DNA from: Strix aluco | Taxonomy: Eukaryota > Chordata > Aves > Strigiformes > Strigidae | Length of the DNA: 64,000 nucleotides | Assembly (NCBI RefSeq): GCF_031877795.1 | Contig: NC_133935.1 | Coordinates: 81,001,748 to 81,065,747, forward strand | Direction of reading: 5' to 3' | Shown here: piece after piece, positions 12,603 through 26,300 of the stretch | Layout: the number at the start of each line of letters is the position of its first letter | Numbering within the stretch: position 1 is the first letter of the stretch | Notes under the pieces: model-generated | Databases searched by the model: none | What the model saw: the letters and a program-made list of their open reading frames with translations, nothing else | Told to the model about the DNA's origin: nothing | Program-made: the position numbers and the translations under genes

Positions 12603-15600
12603 TTAAATTACTTGTTTAAGACATCTAAGCTTGGTGTCTCCAAAGCACCAGGACACATACAGAAGGCAGACAGGAGGTGAAGCTCAGCATACCTGAACAT
12701 TACCACCCAATTCATGTCTTACTGCCCCTGTACTAATGGAAGACAATGCCACTTTCCTTGCTAACAGGGATGTGGAAGGAGAAAGACATAGAAGATTGCA
12801 ACGGGCTCACATGTTGCAGTAGGAGCACAGGACATAAGTAATGCAAGGAAGCTGAGGGTGTGCAGTAAATGTGTCCCAGTGGCAATTTATCTGGTGCTTT
12901 CTTACATTTCCACTTGGCTTCCTCTCCCGCCCCGCCCCAGCTCCCCACTCTCTCACTGCATATCTGATTTCGCAGCTGGTAATCCTCACCCCATCCACAT
13001 CCCCTATGAATGTGGTCTAGACAGTCTAATTGTATATAATCCTAGAGCTATAGTGAACACCCCACACTAAGCCCTGCCATTCTGTGGACGTCGGGGATTC
13101 ACTGAACTCATCTTTGCTGAGCATTCAGAGCATGTCTCATTAAGAAGAACGTCAGGGATTAAAAGGTCAGGGGGAGGTGAAGATGAAAGCACATCCTTTG
13201 CAGTGTGTGATAACACTGCCTCATACTGATTTTTGCTTATGAAGCAACAAATGTTGAAGGGAGTCATGAGCACCTTGTTGTTCTTGCTCTATGACTCTTT
13301 GCACCTCTTGCTCTCCTGCTTACCTTGCACACTCTCCTCTGCTACCCAGAAGTGGGCATCTGTGCATGCTCTGCCATCTGCAGAAGGGCACAACACTGCC
13401 AGAAAGATCTCAGTGGTCTCTCTGCACTCTGCCTGCCTTGCAGGGGAAGCCACTGGGTTCTTCATGGAATTAATTCAGTGTTGCCTTCTCCTTTTCTGCT
13501 GTAGGAGCTAGAAATCTCTTAAAATTACAACCTCTTTCCCCTTTTGTGTCCTATCGCTTGCTGATGAGGGGAGTCAGCTTTCAGTAGGGCCCCCCGTAAG
13601 TCACACTGGGAGACCCAAGCTGAAGAGGTCACCTCTGAAGTGACACCCCAGCCTCCACTGAATTAGTATTAGACAAGGTGCTGTGTGAGATTCTGGAACA
13701 GGCTGTTGCACAGTGAAGACCTGGCTGGTGTTTTTGCTTAACACAGGCTATTTTTAATCAGTCTCAAGGGCTCGTCAGCATATAAGTTGCAAGTTTTGGA
13801 AAGTGTGAAAACGAGCTGGATGAAATCAGGAAGGGAACTTATCTGGCTTTGCAGTAAGAGACAGGGGCCAGATGTCTAGAGGTTACTGGGAAAAGAGGTT
13901 TTGAATGACAAGTGTTTATCTTTCATTGCTCATAAGCATTCTTTGTCAGGAGGGGATGGGTGGGAAAGAACAACATGGTTTTTCTATGCTTTGAAGCCTT
14001 AGAAAAGGAGAGACATCCTTGCTACAGCAGACACTGGAAGCACTGGAGCAACTGTGAGAGTTTCTTGGCAGATCATGTTGAGGATTAACACTGGCTGGTG
14101 GCACCCCAAAGCACACAGAGGTTGAAAGGGAACTTCATGGGATTCAGGGAGAGAGGGCGGAGAGCGGGCAACCTTGCCTCAGGGCTGGGCTCTTTGGGGT
14201 GCAACAGGGAAGGTGTTGGAGTCATTCCATCCAGGTGACGGACCTTTAGGGACCCAACCATAGCAGGAATGACTCAAACATGGCTCCTCCTGCAGAGAGG
14301 ACATCCTGGAGAAGATTTATGAAGCAGACAAAGGTGGGCAATAAGGGAACTCTTGGTAGCACTGATCTGTAGTGCAGTGTGATAGGACAGCCAGGGCATA
14401 CCCATGAAACAGCCAACTCCTCACACTGACGTGTGCAGCTATTGAAATACTCCTGGTGAGGCCAGGTTTCATTTTTTTCCTTCCCTTCACTGATTTTTTT
14501 TTCTTTTCCTTTTTGTCTTTACTACACCCAAAGTACACACACTCTCTGCTCAGATTCCTGCCCTGACACAGCAAGTTGGGTTGGGTTTAATAGCAATCCA
14601 TGTTTTCAAAGCTCCATGAGATGAAGTGTGAAGGACTTCCAGCCCTGCTTGCAGGCTGACTCCTGGAGGGGTCAGCAGCTGGTGCACGGAGCAATGAGTT
14701 TCCTGCCCCACGGCAGCAAACGAGAAGTTGAATGGAGGAAACAGATGTGGAAAATCCCTCCTAGCCTGTTGCTCAAAAGCAGCAAAAAGCAGATTTGGGC
14801 TCTTTCTCAATGTGGTGGTAATGACTGCTCAGTTTTGCTAACGGAAAAAGTCTGCTGATCCTGATAGTGGGGTTATCATGTTGCCACACAAACAAGCAAG
14901 AAAGGAGGAAAAGAGACTTTTTTTGTTCTCTTTCTATTTTTCTGGCTTACCATCAGTCAAGTGAAAACTTCACAGGGCATCTCGGTGGATTTCTCAGATA
15001 CCGTCAATGGAAATACTGTTCTTTTATACCATTGACTGCAGTGGCTGGATGTGATGACTGTTACCTGCCTCCTGGCTCCTTGCAGTGACAGCTAAAAGGC
15101 TACGAGTTAGGTTCAGCCATCTGAAGTGAGCAGAAGCAGGTTTTATCTCCAACAGAGAACGTTCATTACAGTCAGCTTGTGTTGTTAACAGCTCATCTCA
15201 CTACAAGGGAATAAATGCACTGATTACAGATGCAAAGATTCCCTAAAGCCTGGGCACATAAACCCTGAAACACTCACTGAAAAAGAAATTTGATGGGACT
15301 AAGCTTTTTTGCATACAAAATTCCTTAAAGACAGGGACTGTGTTCTGCGCAGCTCTGAGCAGAGGTTTGATGATGCTCAATAAGTAATATCTTATATGTT
15401 ATAACAGATGCACATGCTGTTCCTCTCATCCTAATGTGTAATATCTAGCTGGGAAAAGCAATGATGGAAATTCCTGCAATTATTAGCTATATACTTACAT
15501 TTAGTCTTGGTTTGTATTGGATCAGGAAGAGAAGTCTGTTAAGAGTTTGGGAGAGGGTTTACAATCATCAAAATATTTTATAGAGAATAAAAACATGAAG

Positions 15601-18600
15601 GAATATATACTGATTTTCTGTGTTTGTCATGTTAGTAGGATGGTGGTGAAGATTACAGCTGCTCCTAAAGAGCTAGTCAGGATCCAAACTCTGTGGTACA
15701 AATACAAACTGGGAGATGATCCCAAAGATCCCGCTCTAGTAAAAGGAAAGAGCAGTCACCTCATCTTCCCAATGGTACATTCAGTCAGACAAAGACATCC
15801 ACAAAATGTAATATTTCTTCATGCAATGCCTATGAGATACATGAGTGTCTTGTATTTAAGGGAGTATCAATGGGAGCAGGAGCCAAAACCTGGGCCAGCT
15901 GTTTTGCACAGCCAGAGGAGTCACTTTTACATAGACAGGATCCATTTGGCCAAAAATTTGATTGCAGGAAAGCCCTGATGTGAGTTTCTTGGTTAAATGT
16001 ATGCATGTGGTCCCAAAATACCTGTGTAGCTCCTACTTTTGGTGAATTTCCCACAGAAATTCCCATTAGTTGCTGTCATCTCCCCCAAACACCTGGAAAC
16101 CCAGACGACTCTCAGCACATCACTGGTGCAGCCGCCTTCCTCTTCTCTTTGCATTCACCATGGACAAGAGAAGTTTTATAAGCCAAAATGCAAGCACCAG
16201 AGCCAACGGAGCTGGGACTGCTGCCTGGCTTAGCCTATCAATACCATAAATAATTACAGAATGAAGAAAGCTTTGCTGTAACTATCAAAACCAGTCAAAA
16301 TTTTATCTTTGATTTTGCAGGAAACTGAATGGGCCCGTAATCTTCCTTGCTTAGGGAGTGGCAGGAGTGGGAAAATACAACTTTTGTTAAGGAAGAAAAA
16401 AATGATGCAGATAATGTGTAGTGTTTTTGTCAGGCTCTTAATTGTTGTTGCCAAGGAAATGTATCCTCCTGGGTCAGGGACAGTGTAATGACAAAATGCA
16501 AACAGCTTGATTCATGTTTATAGAGAGACAGAGCCAAATTCATCCCTGGTGCAACTCAGCTGAAATGCAGCAATGGATTTGGCTCCTTACCTAGCTAGCA
16601 GTTCTGTATTAATGTGTTCTCCCAAGCTATTTTACAAACAACACCTAATTTATTAAAAGGGAAAGTTTAGGAAATGTTTTTTCATGATTTATTGCTACTT
16701 GCCTGCCAGTTGTTCAAACAAGGACTCCACCACTCTGTTCTTCTTAGCATTTTTATTTGCTAAAGCAAATGCTCTAGCTTTGGGATTTCAAATCTGCCTC
16801 AGCAAGCTTTTAAATCAACAGCAGTAATCCCTTCACCCTTGATTATCACTTATTTCTATTTCTTTTTTACAAGACATTTCTAAAATAATCAGCAATTATT
16901 AAACTCCCATTTGCAATATCACACTGATTGTGAAATACTTTTACTACCAATCTGCAGTATAAATTACCACTGTAGGTCATGGTTACATTTTTAAAGCAAG
17001 GGGTTGTAATTAAAATACTTGTAAAGCTCTTTTCTGCGTTGTTTCCTCAGTCCCAGCTCATTCATGTCCTCATCCTCCATAATGAAGATCAACGGGAGCT
17101 TTGCTGTACGTGTAGGATCACGTACACTGATCCAGGCCGTGATCATGAGATAAGCTCCAGGTCTCTGGGTCTGCAGAGGATCCTCTTTGACTTCAGCACA
17201 ACTCTAAGCATGATTCAGTCCTTGTTTTGTAATTTCTGTGCCTCAGTGCTGCACCCGTGCTGGATCTCTGCATTCAATGCCTCTTCCTTTGCTACATAAA
17301 GTGGGAAAATAGGAGCACTTGGCTTGCAAAGACAAGGAGTTTGGGAATGCTCAGCCACTTGGGTTTCAGATCAGGGCAGGTTCATGTCCAGCCAAGTTAA
17401 AGAAGAGCTTAGATCTCTATGTACCTCTCCTCGTGCTTTGGAGCTACATGCAGCCCTTCATCCCCTAGCAGAGTTTGCAATAGCTTTTTCCAGCAAAGCA
17501 AACTGACATTGGTTCCTTCTGCTTTTCCAGCTGAACCAGAGAGAAAAGCTGGGCTTCTCCAAAAGCAAAATGTGTTTTCAGGGGAAATATATTTCCCAAG
17601 AAACTTCTGATGTAAATCTTGTTGAAAAAATGAAAATGTTTCAAGGTTTGCAATACAAAATTGAAAATGATCTGATTTTAACACAACATTTTTTGATTCT
17701 TTGGGTTTACAAAAACCCCAAAGATGCCTGTAGAGGAAACATTCAGTTAGCACTTACCAGACTGGATTCTTGCAACTAATGTTGAGCATTTACATGGAAA
17801 CTGTCAGGGTGTCTAAATCTTTCTCTAAAATACCAAAGAGAAAGCAAGCTGAGGATGAAATGAGGGAGGAGTATGAACAGATCATTGATAATGGAGAGCT
17901 TTTAGCTGTGAAACGAACTTGCAGTGCAGTTAGAGGAGAGCCTGGATGCTATCTTTAGGAGCCAGGAAGCAGAAAAGATTAATCTTAATCTCCCAAAAGG
18001 CCTTTCTACCCCAGCAGAAAATGATGGACACTGTTGGAAACTCAACATTCTTCGCTCTAATTGCCACCAAAACCATCCACAATGTTCTCGTGAAAGTTAC
18101 AACTGGAAGCAAAACCAAAAAAAAAAAAATCCATAAAATTAATCAACACATACAAAAATAAGTTGAAGACTCTAAGAAGTTTAGTGAGGACTTTTACATC
18201 TGCTTCATATTTTATGTGAAAGATGCCCAAGCAGTACAGAACCTGACAGCAAGTGAAAATCCTGAAAGATGGGTACAATTCCCCACCAGCTCACTGCAGG
18301 GCATCTTGGATTGCAGCATAGTTGATGTTTTACATAGTTTAAGGAATCGGAGTGTCACCACAACCTTTCTTATGGATGAAAGGCATTTATAACCAAAGTG
18401 GGGATTTGTTGCTGACCTGTCCTTCACAGATGTCTGCTGTTATTTTTTGCCTGTACAACCCTAACGTTGTATATTTTTAACCTGCTGTTTACTGTTATCT
18501 GTTGCACAGGAACAGGGAAAAACAGAATTCTAATGAATTCAGTTTTAAATAATTTGGGATGCCCTCAAGAGATCTTATATTAGCGATTTTGGTTTTGGTT

Positions 18601-21600
18601 TCAAGAAGCTGTTACATTTTGTAGACATGTAATACCACATTTAAAAAAACATAAAAATCCAAGATCAAATTAGGCTGGTCATGGGCAAACTTAACAAAGT
18701 TTTTCTATTTCCTGTCAGACACACAGACTGTTCTGCTCAGGAATTTGTGCCTTTCAGTCCACATCTAATTTCATTTGCTGCCTGATTTCTATTTATAATG
18801 CACAAAGCAATATTATTTGCCAGTAATGCTTTAAACAATGCCAGCAATATACTGCAATGTGAGCAGTACAGGAAAGAGGAGAAGGCCTTCCTAAATAAGT
18901 TAACTGACTAAATTTCTGTCTCATTTGGATGCTCAGGGAACCACAGGAATGAATTAGAAGTATTCAAGGTCCGTGGTGGAGCCTGACAATTCTGCGTTAA
19001 TAAGGGGCTGGGGAAGTAAGGTTCTGTAACCCATGTGGGGTCCCTTCAAAAGGCACCTTGTTTTCCCCAGTTTTCAGCATTCTTATGGTCTGTGATTTTC
19101 TTAATTCTGTGTATACATTTAAATCAAACTATTGCAAACTGGGCTTAGATCAACCTAAATCACTGAATGTTATGGGGTTTTTTCCTCCCTCCATCCCATC
19201 GACATCTCCATCTATTACTGCACCTCTTTGCGTGTGGCTTCTCCAGATCTTTTCAGAGCCACTCATTTTCCCTCTCACAGAGCTGTTTTCCTCTCTCTGC
19301 AATATGTCCCTCACCTGCTTTCATGTTTCCTCCCACTGTTTGAGCATCCAAACCTTTGCTGAGTGCCTCAATGGCTTACACAGGTAAAAGCAAAGTTATT
19401 GGATCATTGAGCTTATGACTGAATGTCTGTGTCTTCAGGTGACCTCATCTCAAGCAGATCCTTCAAACGCATTGATTCTTTTCCCACAGGGGCCTCAACT
19501 TCAGGTTTGATGGTCAGCAGTCAGAGATGAACGAAAAATGGAACAGTTGGATCTCTGAGTCTGGTCTCAAGCACATCATTCTTTGGGTCTCAAGTATATA
19601 ATTCTGTCAATTAAACTACACTACAACCCACACCTAATAGAAGAGAATCACCTAAATACCAAGTAGGAAGTGTAATGATTGGCAAACAACAGGTACAAGA
19701 CAAATGAAAGGAGACGGTTCTTCATGTAACGTTTAGTTGAGCTGTGGGATGTCTGGGCTGCCAGCAGTTTACGAGAGTTTGTTACTGGACAAATTCATAA
19801 AAATCACTGAAATGACTGAAGGTTACTAAAATACAAAGCCACCATCTGTGGCTTGGCATGTGCCATAGCTTATTGAGGACTGGGAAAGCACTACCACTTT
19901 GCTCTGCTCCTACGTTCTTTCACATACCTTCACTGTTGGCCCTTGTTGAAGACATAAACCAGAAAACAACCATAATGAGACCAGTCTCATCTTTTTATGA
20001 CACTTAAATGACAACTAAATATGAACTTCATTAAACAAAAATACTGCATGCTCCACATCTTCAGAAATGTGAGGTTAAACCAGTGGCATCTTACACAGGG
20101 CAGCTGTCTGTCTTTGGCTTTGTTGCTCCCTTAGGTTTACTGTTCAATACAGTTACAGTAATTCAGAGCAGAGACACTCACAGTCCAAAGCAATTAGTTC
20201 TTAGTCAGGAAGTCCCCCCGATGTCAAGAGCATAAATCTCCCGGCCCACGCAGAGCTTTGCATTCCTGTAGCACATGGGGCCCATTAACGCCCCTTGCAG
20301 CCCTTAGGAATGGCAATGCCAGAGCAGCTCTGCTCCAGTGTTTTTCAGCTGCTACATCTTCCCTGTTTGTCCCTGGCCCCTTTGGGCCTATTTCTGATTT
20401 TGTTAGTATGCCAGATGCTATCATGATGGTAGACCCCTTAGAAAAGCTTTAGTAGATTTTCTGCACTGATCCTGAGCCAGTGCCAGGCGCTGCAGGAGGG
20501 GCTGGTAGCTCTCTTACTTTGCTGGCTTTGCAGACAATCACAGTGTTGAATTGCTGAGAGGTGCCAGCAAACCCTGTAATTTTACCTCATTATGTTCTAG
20601 TGAAGCAGGATGAGACAGAGTTTCAATGTAGTGCTGTTCTTTTTCAACAAGGCTGAAGGAGAAATGTCATCTGTCACTGAGCAGTGAAGCTTAGAGGATT
20701 CAGCAGTGGCCAAGTTAAGATTCATCCTGTTCCTTAGATTAGTTCTTTAGAATTAAGGGACTCTTACCACAGAAAAAGTCCTTCCAAACTCCTCATTGTT
20801 TTCACCAAAGCTTTTCACTACCATATTTACAAAAAAGTCAGGACTAGTCTGCAACTTCAGTAGGGGAAGGTGCTCTGGTACCTGGTCCTGGCTGTGGAGT
20901 AACACTTTTGAATCAAAGAGAGAACATCCATGATGAAGGACCTGCATCAGCAAAACACTGAGAGAGACATGTCTCATTCCCTGCCTTGGCCTCATCTCCA
21001 CACCTCAGCTGTGTTGCAGCATGGAAAGGGAAGCAGGAGCCACAGACACCTCTTCACGTGGCTTTGCTACCAGGTTTCTTTCAACTACAGCTGGCCAGGT
21101 CTATTTGTTGGGGGCTAGACCAGCTGGTTTCTTCACATGTGATTACAGTTTTCTAAGAAGAGGGAAATGGGTTGTAAAATACGTGCACTGTTTTCTCACA
21201 TGGAGAAAAATGCATGTGTGTATCCTCTTACTGGAAAAAAGGAGGCAGATATGGCTCACAGCATACTTGTGGAGTATCCAGACCAATCTGGATTAACCCT
21301 GTCTGAATTTCAAGGTTATTTATAGATATTAACAGACATTTTAAGAAATCAACACCAGCAAAGCTTTCTTTTGTTTTGCCTCAAGAAGATGGGATTCATG
21401 GAGTGATGCATAATGTGTTCAGGGTTTGAAAAGTTTTCTACCATTTTCAGTCTGAAGTCAAGTCTCCAGGCTTTGCCTGAAGAGAATATGTTTTTAGGCA
21501 ATTGCACAAGCTGTAGAGACTATTGGGAACTTCTTTGCTCAGTGTGAACTCATCCAAAGCCCTAAGCCAATGCTTGGAGTGAGGCAATCTACCTGGAACC

Positions 21601-22949
21601 TCAACTCCGTCATTTATGTCTTGTCAGAATGTTTGGGGTGTGCAACATCCAGGGCTTCATCCTATCTAAATGAAGACCCAGCTGTGACCCTCAGTCTTAA
21701 CTTAATAAGTCCTGTGAGCGCTGAAGCAGTCAGCCAGATTTCCTAAAGATGACTCAATGTTTTAGATAAGACAACTTCAATCAAAGACACTGAGAAGGAA
21801 TCATTGGTAGCCACGCATGCAGGGTATGCACTGGTGATGTGAGACCTCAGAATCAATTACTTGTTTTGAATTAGGCAAAGCAAGATTTGATGTTGGCACC
21901 CTCATCTTAAGTAAACGCTCTAAATTCTGAGTTCTTCCTGTTCTGAGGTGGGACAAGCTGACTATCATGTTGTATGGGTTTTCCCAGAAATGGGAAAATT
22001 GTTGAAACTGGTGTGAATGTTCCCACAAAAAACCCTCAGCTCAGGTAAGATCAGTTTTGTTTTCTTTGTTTCCCAGCAAAAAGCCACCTCAATGGAAAAT
22101 TCCCAATCTTGTCTAAGCATGATCCTTATAATTTGCACCCACAGATACATAATTGCAGGTACGTTTTGTTTTCCAGAACTGGGCACAAATGAAGCATTGC
22201 CTGCAGTTCTGTTAAGCCCTCTGAGAGGCACAAATTACACTCCTGTATAACTGATGACACAAAATCACGCCCACAGACATTTGCAGGTGCAAAAGAAGAA
22301 AAAATTTAAAAAGAAAGAAAAAAAGTCAAGGCCCTGTCACAGAGCAGGGATCCATGTCTGCCAGGTTCAAATGCATATTCAGGGTGTGAAAGGGCACAGG
22401 GAGAGAAAGGAGAAGGCGTGGGTGAGAAAGAGAAGTACCTTCATCAGTACTGTGAGGAATTTAAAGCTGTGGCAGGAAAGCAGGAAAGCAAACTGAGAAG
22501 ATAAAACACAGTGTGGAGGGCTGCATGCTGATTAATGAACTCCTTGCCCTTGACATCTGCTACTGACTGAAGAGATGGGCACAAGAATGTCCTACAGCTG
22601 ACCCTTTGTGCATACAGCAATTAAATCAGATTTACTGGTTTTTTGAGTTTCTTTCATTCTACTCATAAAAGTAGTAGAATTGTACTCATTCTACCACTTT
22701 TAATTCATAGCATTTCTGACATTGGGAAGCCCAGCTCCTGCATGACTAGCAAGGAATCCATGTACTAGTCCAAGCACATGAGCAGGGATGTGGGATCTGA
22801 CCTGAACTGCTCAAAGCAAAATCAAGGTGGGCAAATATGGTGGTGTCACTTGCATATTCTTCCACACCTGTGGAAATTGGTACAACTGGGACACATTTTG
22901 TTTCCAGGTTAGTTGTCCTGTGTGAAGGGCACCCTACACCAAATGGATT
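12603..22949. other. long noncoding stretch, no supported gene
   Basis: About 10.3 kb is AT-leaning with no recent transposon. It holds an L2/MIR-like relic (about 15,320-15,392), an A-run (18,117-18,129) and several weak splice-pair coincidences. The longest open frame (plus, 15,517-15,978, 153 codons) has no recognisable domain, and its start lies in ordinary AT-rich sequence. The only short exon-like interval worth keeping is 21,988-22,044, listed under findings. Confidence 0.5.
15320..15392 (+). repeat. L2/MIR-like 3'-end relic
   Basis: The sequence 'agacagggactgtgttctg', followed after a gap by 'gatgctcaataagtaat', matches the order of the L2/MIR 3' region ('gacagggactgtgtc... gtgctcaataaatgt'). 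It is a short, old fragment. The family assignment between L2 and MIR is not secure. Confidence 0.5.
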
Positions 22950-23012
22950 AAGGCCATAAGAAATGCCTGATTGCTCAGATCAGTGGTCCATTTGCAAGTC
23001 TTTCTCCACTAC
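22950..23012 (+). repeat. old reptile/avian interspersed repeat relic
   Basis: The words 'ggccataagaaatgcctgat' and 'tcagatcagtggtccattt' resemble a repeat common in turtles, crocodilians and birds ('cataagaa...ccatactgggtcagaccaaaggtccat'). It adjoins the CR1 relic that begins about 180 bp further on, and the two may belong to one old insertion. I cannot name the subfamily with certainty. Confidence 0.4.
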
Positions 23013-23194
23013 CTTCTGGACATGACCACTGTTTTATCTGGGAGGCCTGCTTGCCTTCCCTGGTGCTGTCGTGTTCCCAGGCAGAGCACCCTTGGCAGCA
23101 GTGCATCAGCTCAGTGGATCCCCCCAAGAAGCAGTTGGTTCTCTTGGGGTGCTGTACTGGTTATAGTATTAAGGGATGAGTGGATAACTTTGTC

Positions 23195-23390
23195 CTTTGA
23201 CCTGACCTACCATCTTTGTGAACTGGTAGACCTCAGTCATATCCATTCTCAGTTGCCTTTTCTCCAAACTGAGGAGTCCCAGCCTTTCCCATCTCTCCTT
23301 GTAAGGCAGCCGCTCCATCCCCTTGACTTCAGTCGCCTTTCTCTGTACCTTCTCCAGCTCCACTAGGTCCTCCACTGTCTTTGATACATC
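23195..23390 (-). mobile_element. old CR1-type LINE fragment, ORF2 C-terminus
   Basis: The minus-strand translation has 'LEKVQRKATEVKGMERLPYK' followed by 'LGLLSLEKRQLRMDM' and 'VYQFTK'. This is the well-known segment near the C-terminus of CR1 reverse transcriptase (family pattern [36 protein letters not shown]). The frame is open over about 60 codons, but the flanks are lost on both sides. It has no 3' tail and is more diverged than the three copies to its left, so it is likely older. It is not a host gene. Confidence 0.85.
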
Positions 23391-26300
23391 AAAGCTTTAC
23401 GTTTACCGCTGACATGAATTGTGCTGATTTTAAGTCCTGCAGAGCCATCTGACTCATGTGACAAAGTTACACTGTGCAAATTATGACAGTCACACAATCC
23501 TGGCTGATACGATTTGGAGACCAAGAATTATCTCTAACTGTTAACATATTGTATATCAATTATTCCAACAATGAATAAATGTTTTCTCGTTTGTTTGCCT
23601 GTTTTAATTTTGCAGTCTGTTCATGAACAGTTTGTGAACTAAAATGGTACAAAACCCATGGAAGAAATTATATGCTTGGAGTTATTTGCTGAGCTGTATG
23701 CCATGAGTTTCTTGCCCTTGTTTTAGTTATGTTCTCACTTTAACTTCTTGAGCATTCCTTGTTTTTAAACGCAACCTTGAGAAAATCCCCTGGAAAAACC
23801 TTGCTTGCCTGTTCCTAGCAAACAGATCAACTCGCAGCTGGGTTTAAGTATAGTTGATGAGAAAAGCATTTCATTGTTCCACTCTAACTACCCCCTTCTC
23901 CTTGTTTCCTTCCACTGTGAACTCTCTAGTTAGTAGATTATTTCCTACAGCAGAAGAGAGCCATCAGGCCTTTGGTAAGGCTCCAGCTCTGCTAGGAAAG
24001 CTGTTGTGCTGATGGACCAAATACTTCCAACTCCACCCTTTTCCTCTGTCCTTTCTTGCCATCACTTCAGCACATTCCCAAGAACCCAAGTGGATTTGCA
24101 GACCCAAGTCCTGTATCCTGTAGTTGGACATAGAGCCGTACCAGGGGATTTCAGTATCCAGTAATTTCTTTAGGTGCTGGTTTATTAAGGAAATTGGCTG
24201 GAACTATTGCATCATATATGAAATATGACAACCTCCCAACCCATACGTACAATTTCTTAACAATGGTTGAGATGAGAGAAGATAAACTGATGATATAGAT
24301 ATTCTTGGTCTGGAGGTCTGAACAATCTAAAATGTCAGAAGCACTGAAATTTAGTCTGCTTCTGTAGATCTAAATAGCTCAGGATTGTTTTAATTGGGTT
24401 ATGTATTTAGTTTAAATGAGCATGGGATGGATCTAAGCAGTCATTGAATAATAAGATTAACAAAGGAGATGGATTGAAACCAGAACCATTTATCTAATGC
24501 TTCCCAGTCAGGGACTTTTGATTATGCCCCAGTCATTCCCACTTTGGATTTTGCAAAAGAAAAATCATCTGGCATACGTTGTCATATGCAAACAGGGCTT
24601 GAGATTTGGTGCTCAGACTGGTAAGATCATGTTGGTATGCAAGACATGTCAGGTGCTGGGAGAGCTGGTGACACATGGTAAGCTTCAGCTTGCTCCCTCT
24701 GATCCCTTGATCTCAACAGTCAGTGAAATGAAATGTGCCACGGACCAAACTTGCCAGCCTTCTTCCATTCCCTTAATTACTAACAAAATGTATCTCGACT
24801 CCGGATGATGTGAGGCCAGGACAGTGGACAAAACCAAAGGGCCATGGCTAAACACTACTGAGCTTCCCTCTCCAAAATCCATCCTGTAACACATACACAG
24901 AAAAAAACTCCATTGATTTTCCATTCTGTCTCTTTCTGGGAAGGGACATATGGAAAAAACCCACTCATCTTAACAGTTGAATGAAATATCCCTCCACTGC
25001 CATTAAATCCAGGGAATACAGACAGTGAGATACACCCAGGGGAGGGCTTGGTATTAAAGGCAATGGATATGCCATATTTCTAGGGCTTGATGCACAGGAG
25101 AGCCTCATAAATGCCCACAAGGAAGAACAAACTGAGAATCACCCACATTACAGGGTCTGCTCAGGATGACAAGTCTAACATCAGCTTTTCTAGAAGAATT
25201 GGTATCTCCAAAAGAAGTTTTTTCCAGAAATGAGGTTTTAGACTACAAGGAAATATTTGCCAAAAGTTTTAGAAAGGCATGTGGCTTTTGGTTAATACAT
25301 GAGCAAACCATGAAAAAAAGTTTGATTTTAAACTGGAACAAAATTGTTTTCATTTAAATATTTTGCAAGAAAAACAGAAATTATGTCTAAAAAGCTCCTT
25401 TTATCAGATCAGAGTCAACCTGAGTATTGTATGTGTACCAATAAAGACATAAATTTGCAACTCAGTAAAACAGGGCAGAAGAATTTATATAAATTACTGC
25501 CAAAAACCCACTCTGTAACTATGTCCATCCAAGTGGTGCTCTTTCCCCTTATGATTTCCACAGTACAAGGACATTTAGTCTGAGTAAAGATGAAGTGCTT
25601 TCTGCAGGGCCGTGACGGTGAGCAAACGTGCTGGGAAAACTCCATCCCTCTCTACAGGCAAGATGTTACTGTTGCACTTCTAGGACTGTATTTTTGTAAA
25701 GGTTCATTTCTGATGTTTTCTAGCTACCCTTTATTTCCACAGGACACTGAAGTGAATTATTCACTTCTATGCTTCCAGGAAAAGCTAGCAGGAAGCTTTT
25801 TGTTTCCTTTCCTTCCTCTTTTGTGCAAAGGGGATTTATTTAATACAGCTGGGAGGCCAGGGCCCCCTGAGATCTATTTGTACGTAACTCTACAACTGAC
25901 TTGCATTATAAAAGAATGCAAATGAAATACATATTGCCTATATGGGTCATGGTGGCACATCTAGTTCAGGGAAATACTGAAGTTATCTATAAGTACATAA
26001 ATAAGGGAGTCCACTGAAGTATATGGTATTTACAGGGTACCTCTGCCTTAGTTAACAGCACAGTAGAAAACAGCTGATCAAAACCAGAATATAAATGGTA
26101 TAAATTTGAGGGAATTACAAGGAGATCATCCGGATTTAAATCCTTTGATGAAAGGAGCCACAATTTAGCTAGATGAGTGCTGTAGCCATGTAAATGAGAG
26201 CAGAGCTTTTTATGGGACCTATTTGTTTCCGTAATTGTTTGTAGTGGGGCAGCCCCACTCACCATTCATCCTTTCATCTTTCCTTAAAAAACACTTTGTA

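Noticed and set aside
15517-15978. 153-codon plus-strand open frame
   Set aside because: No recognisable family, no clear splice sites at either end, and it begins in plain AT-rich sequence.
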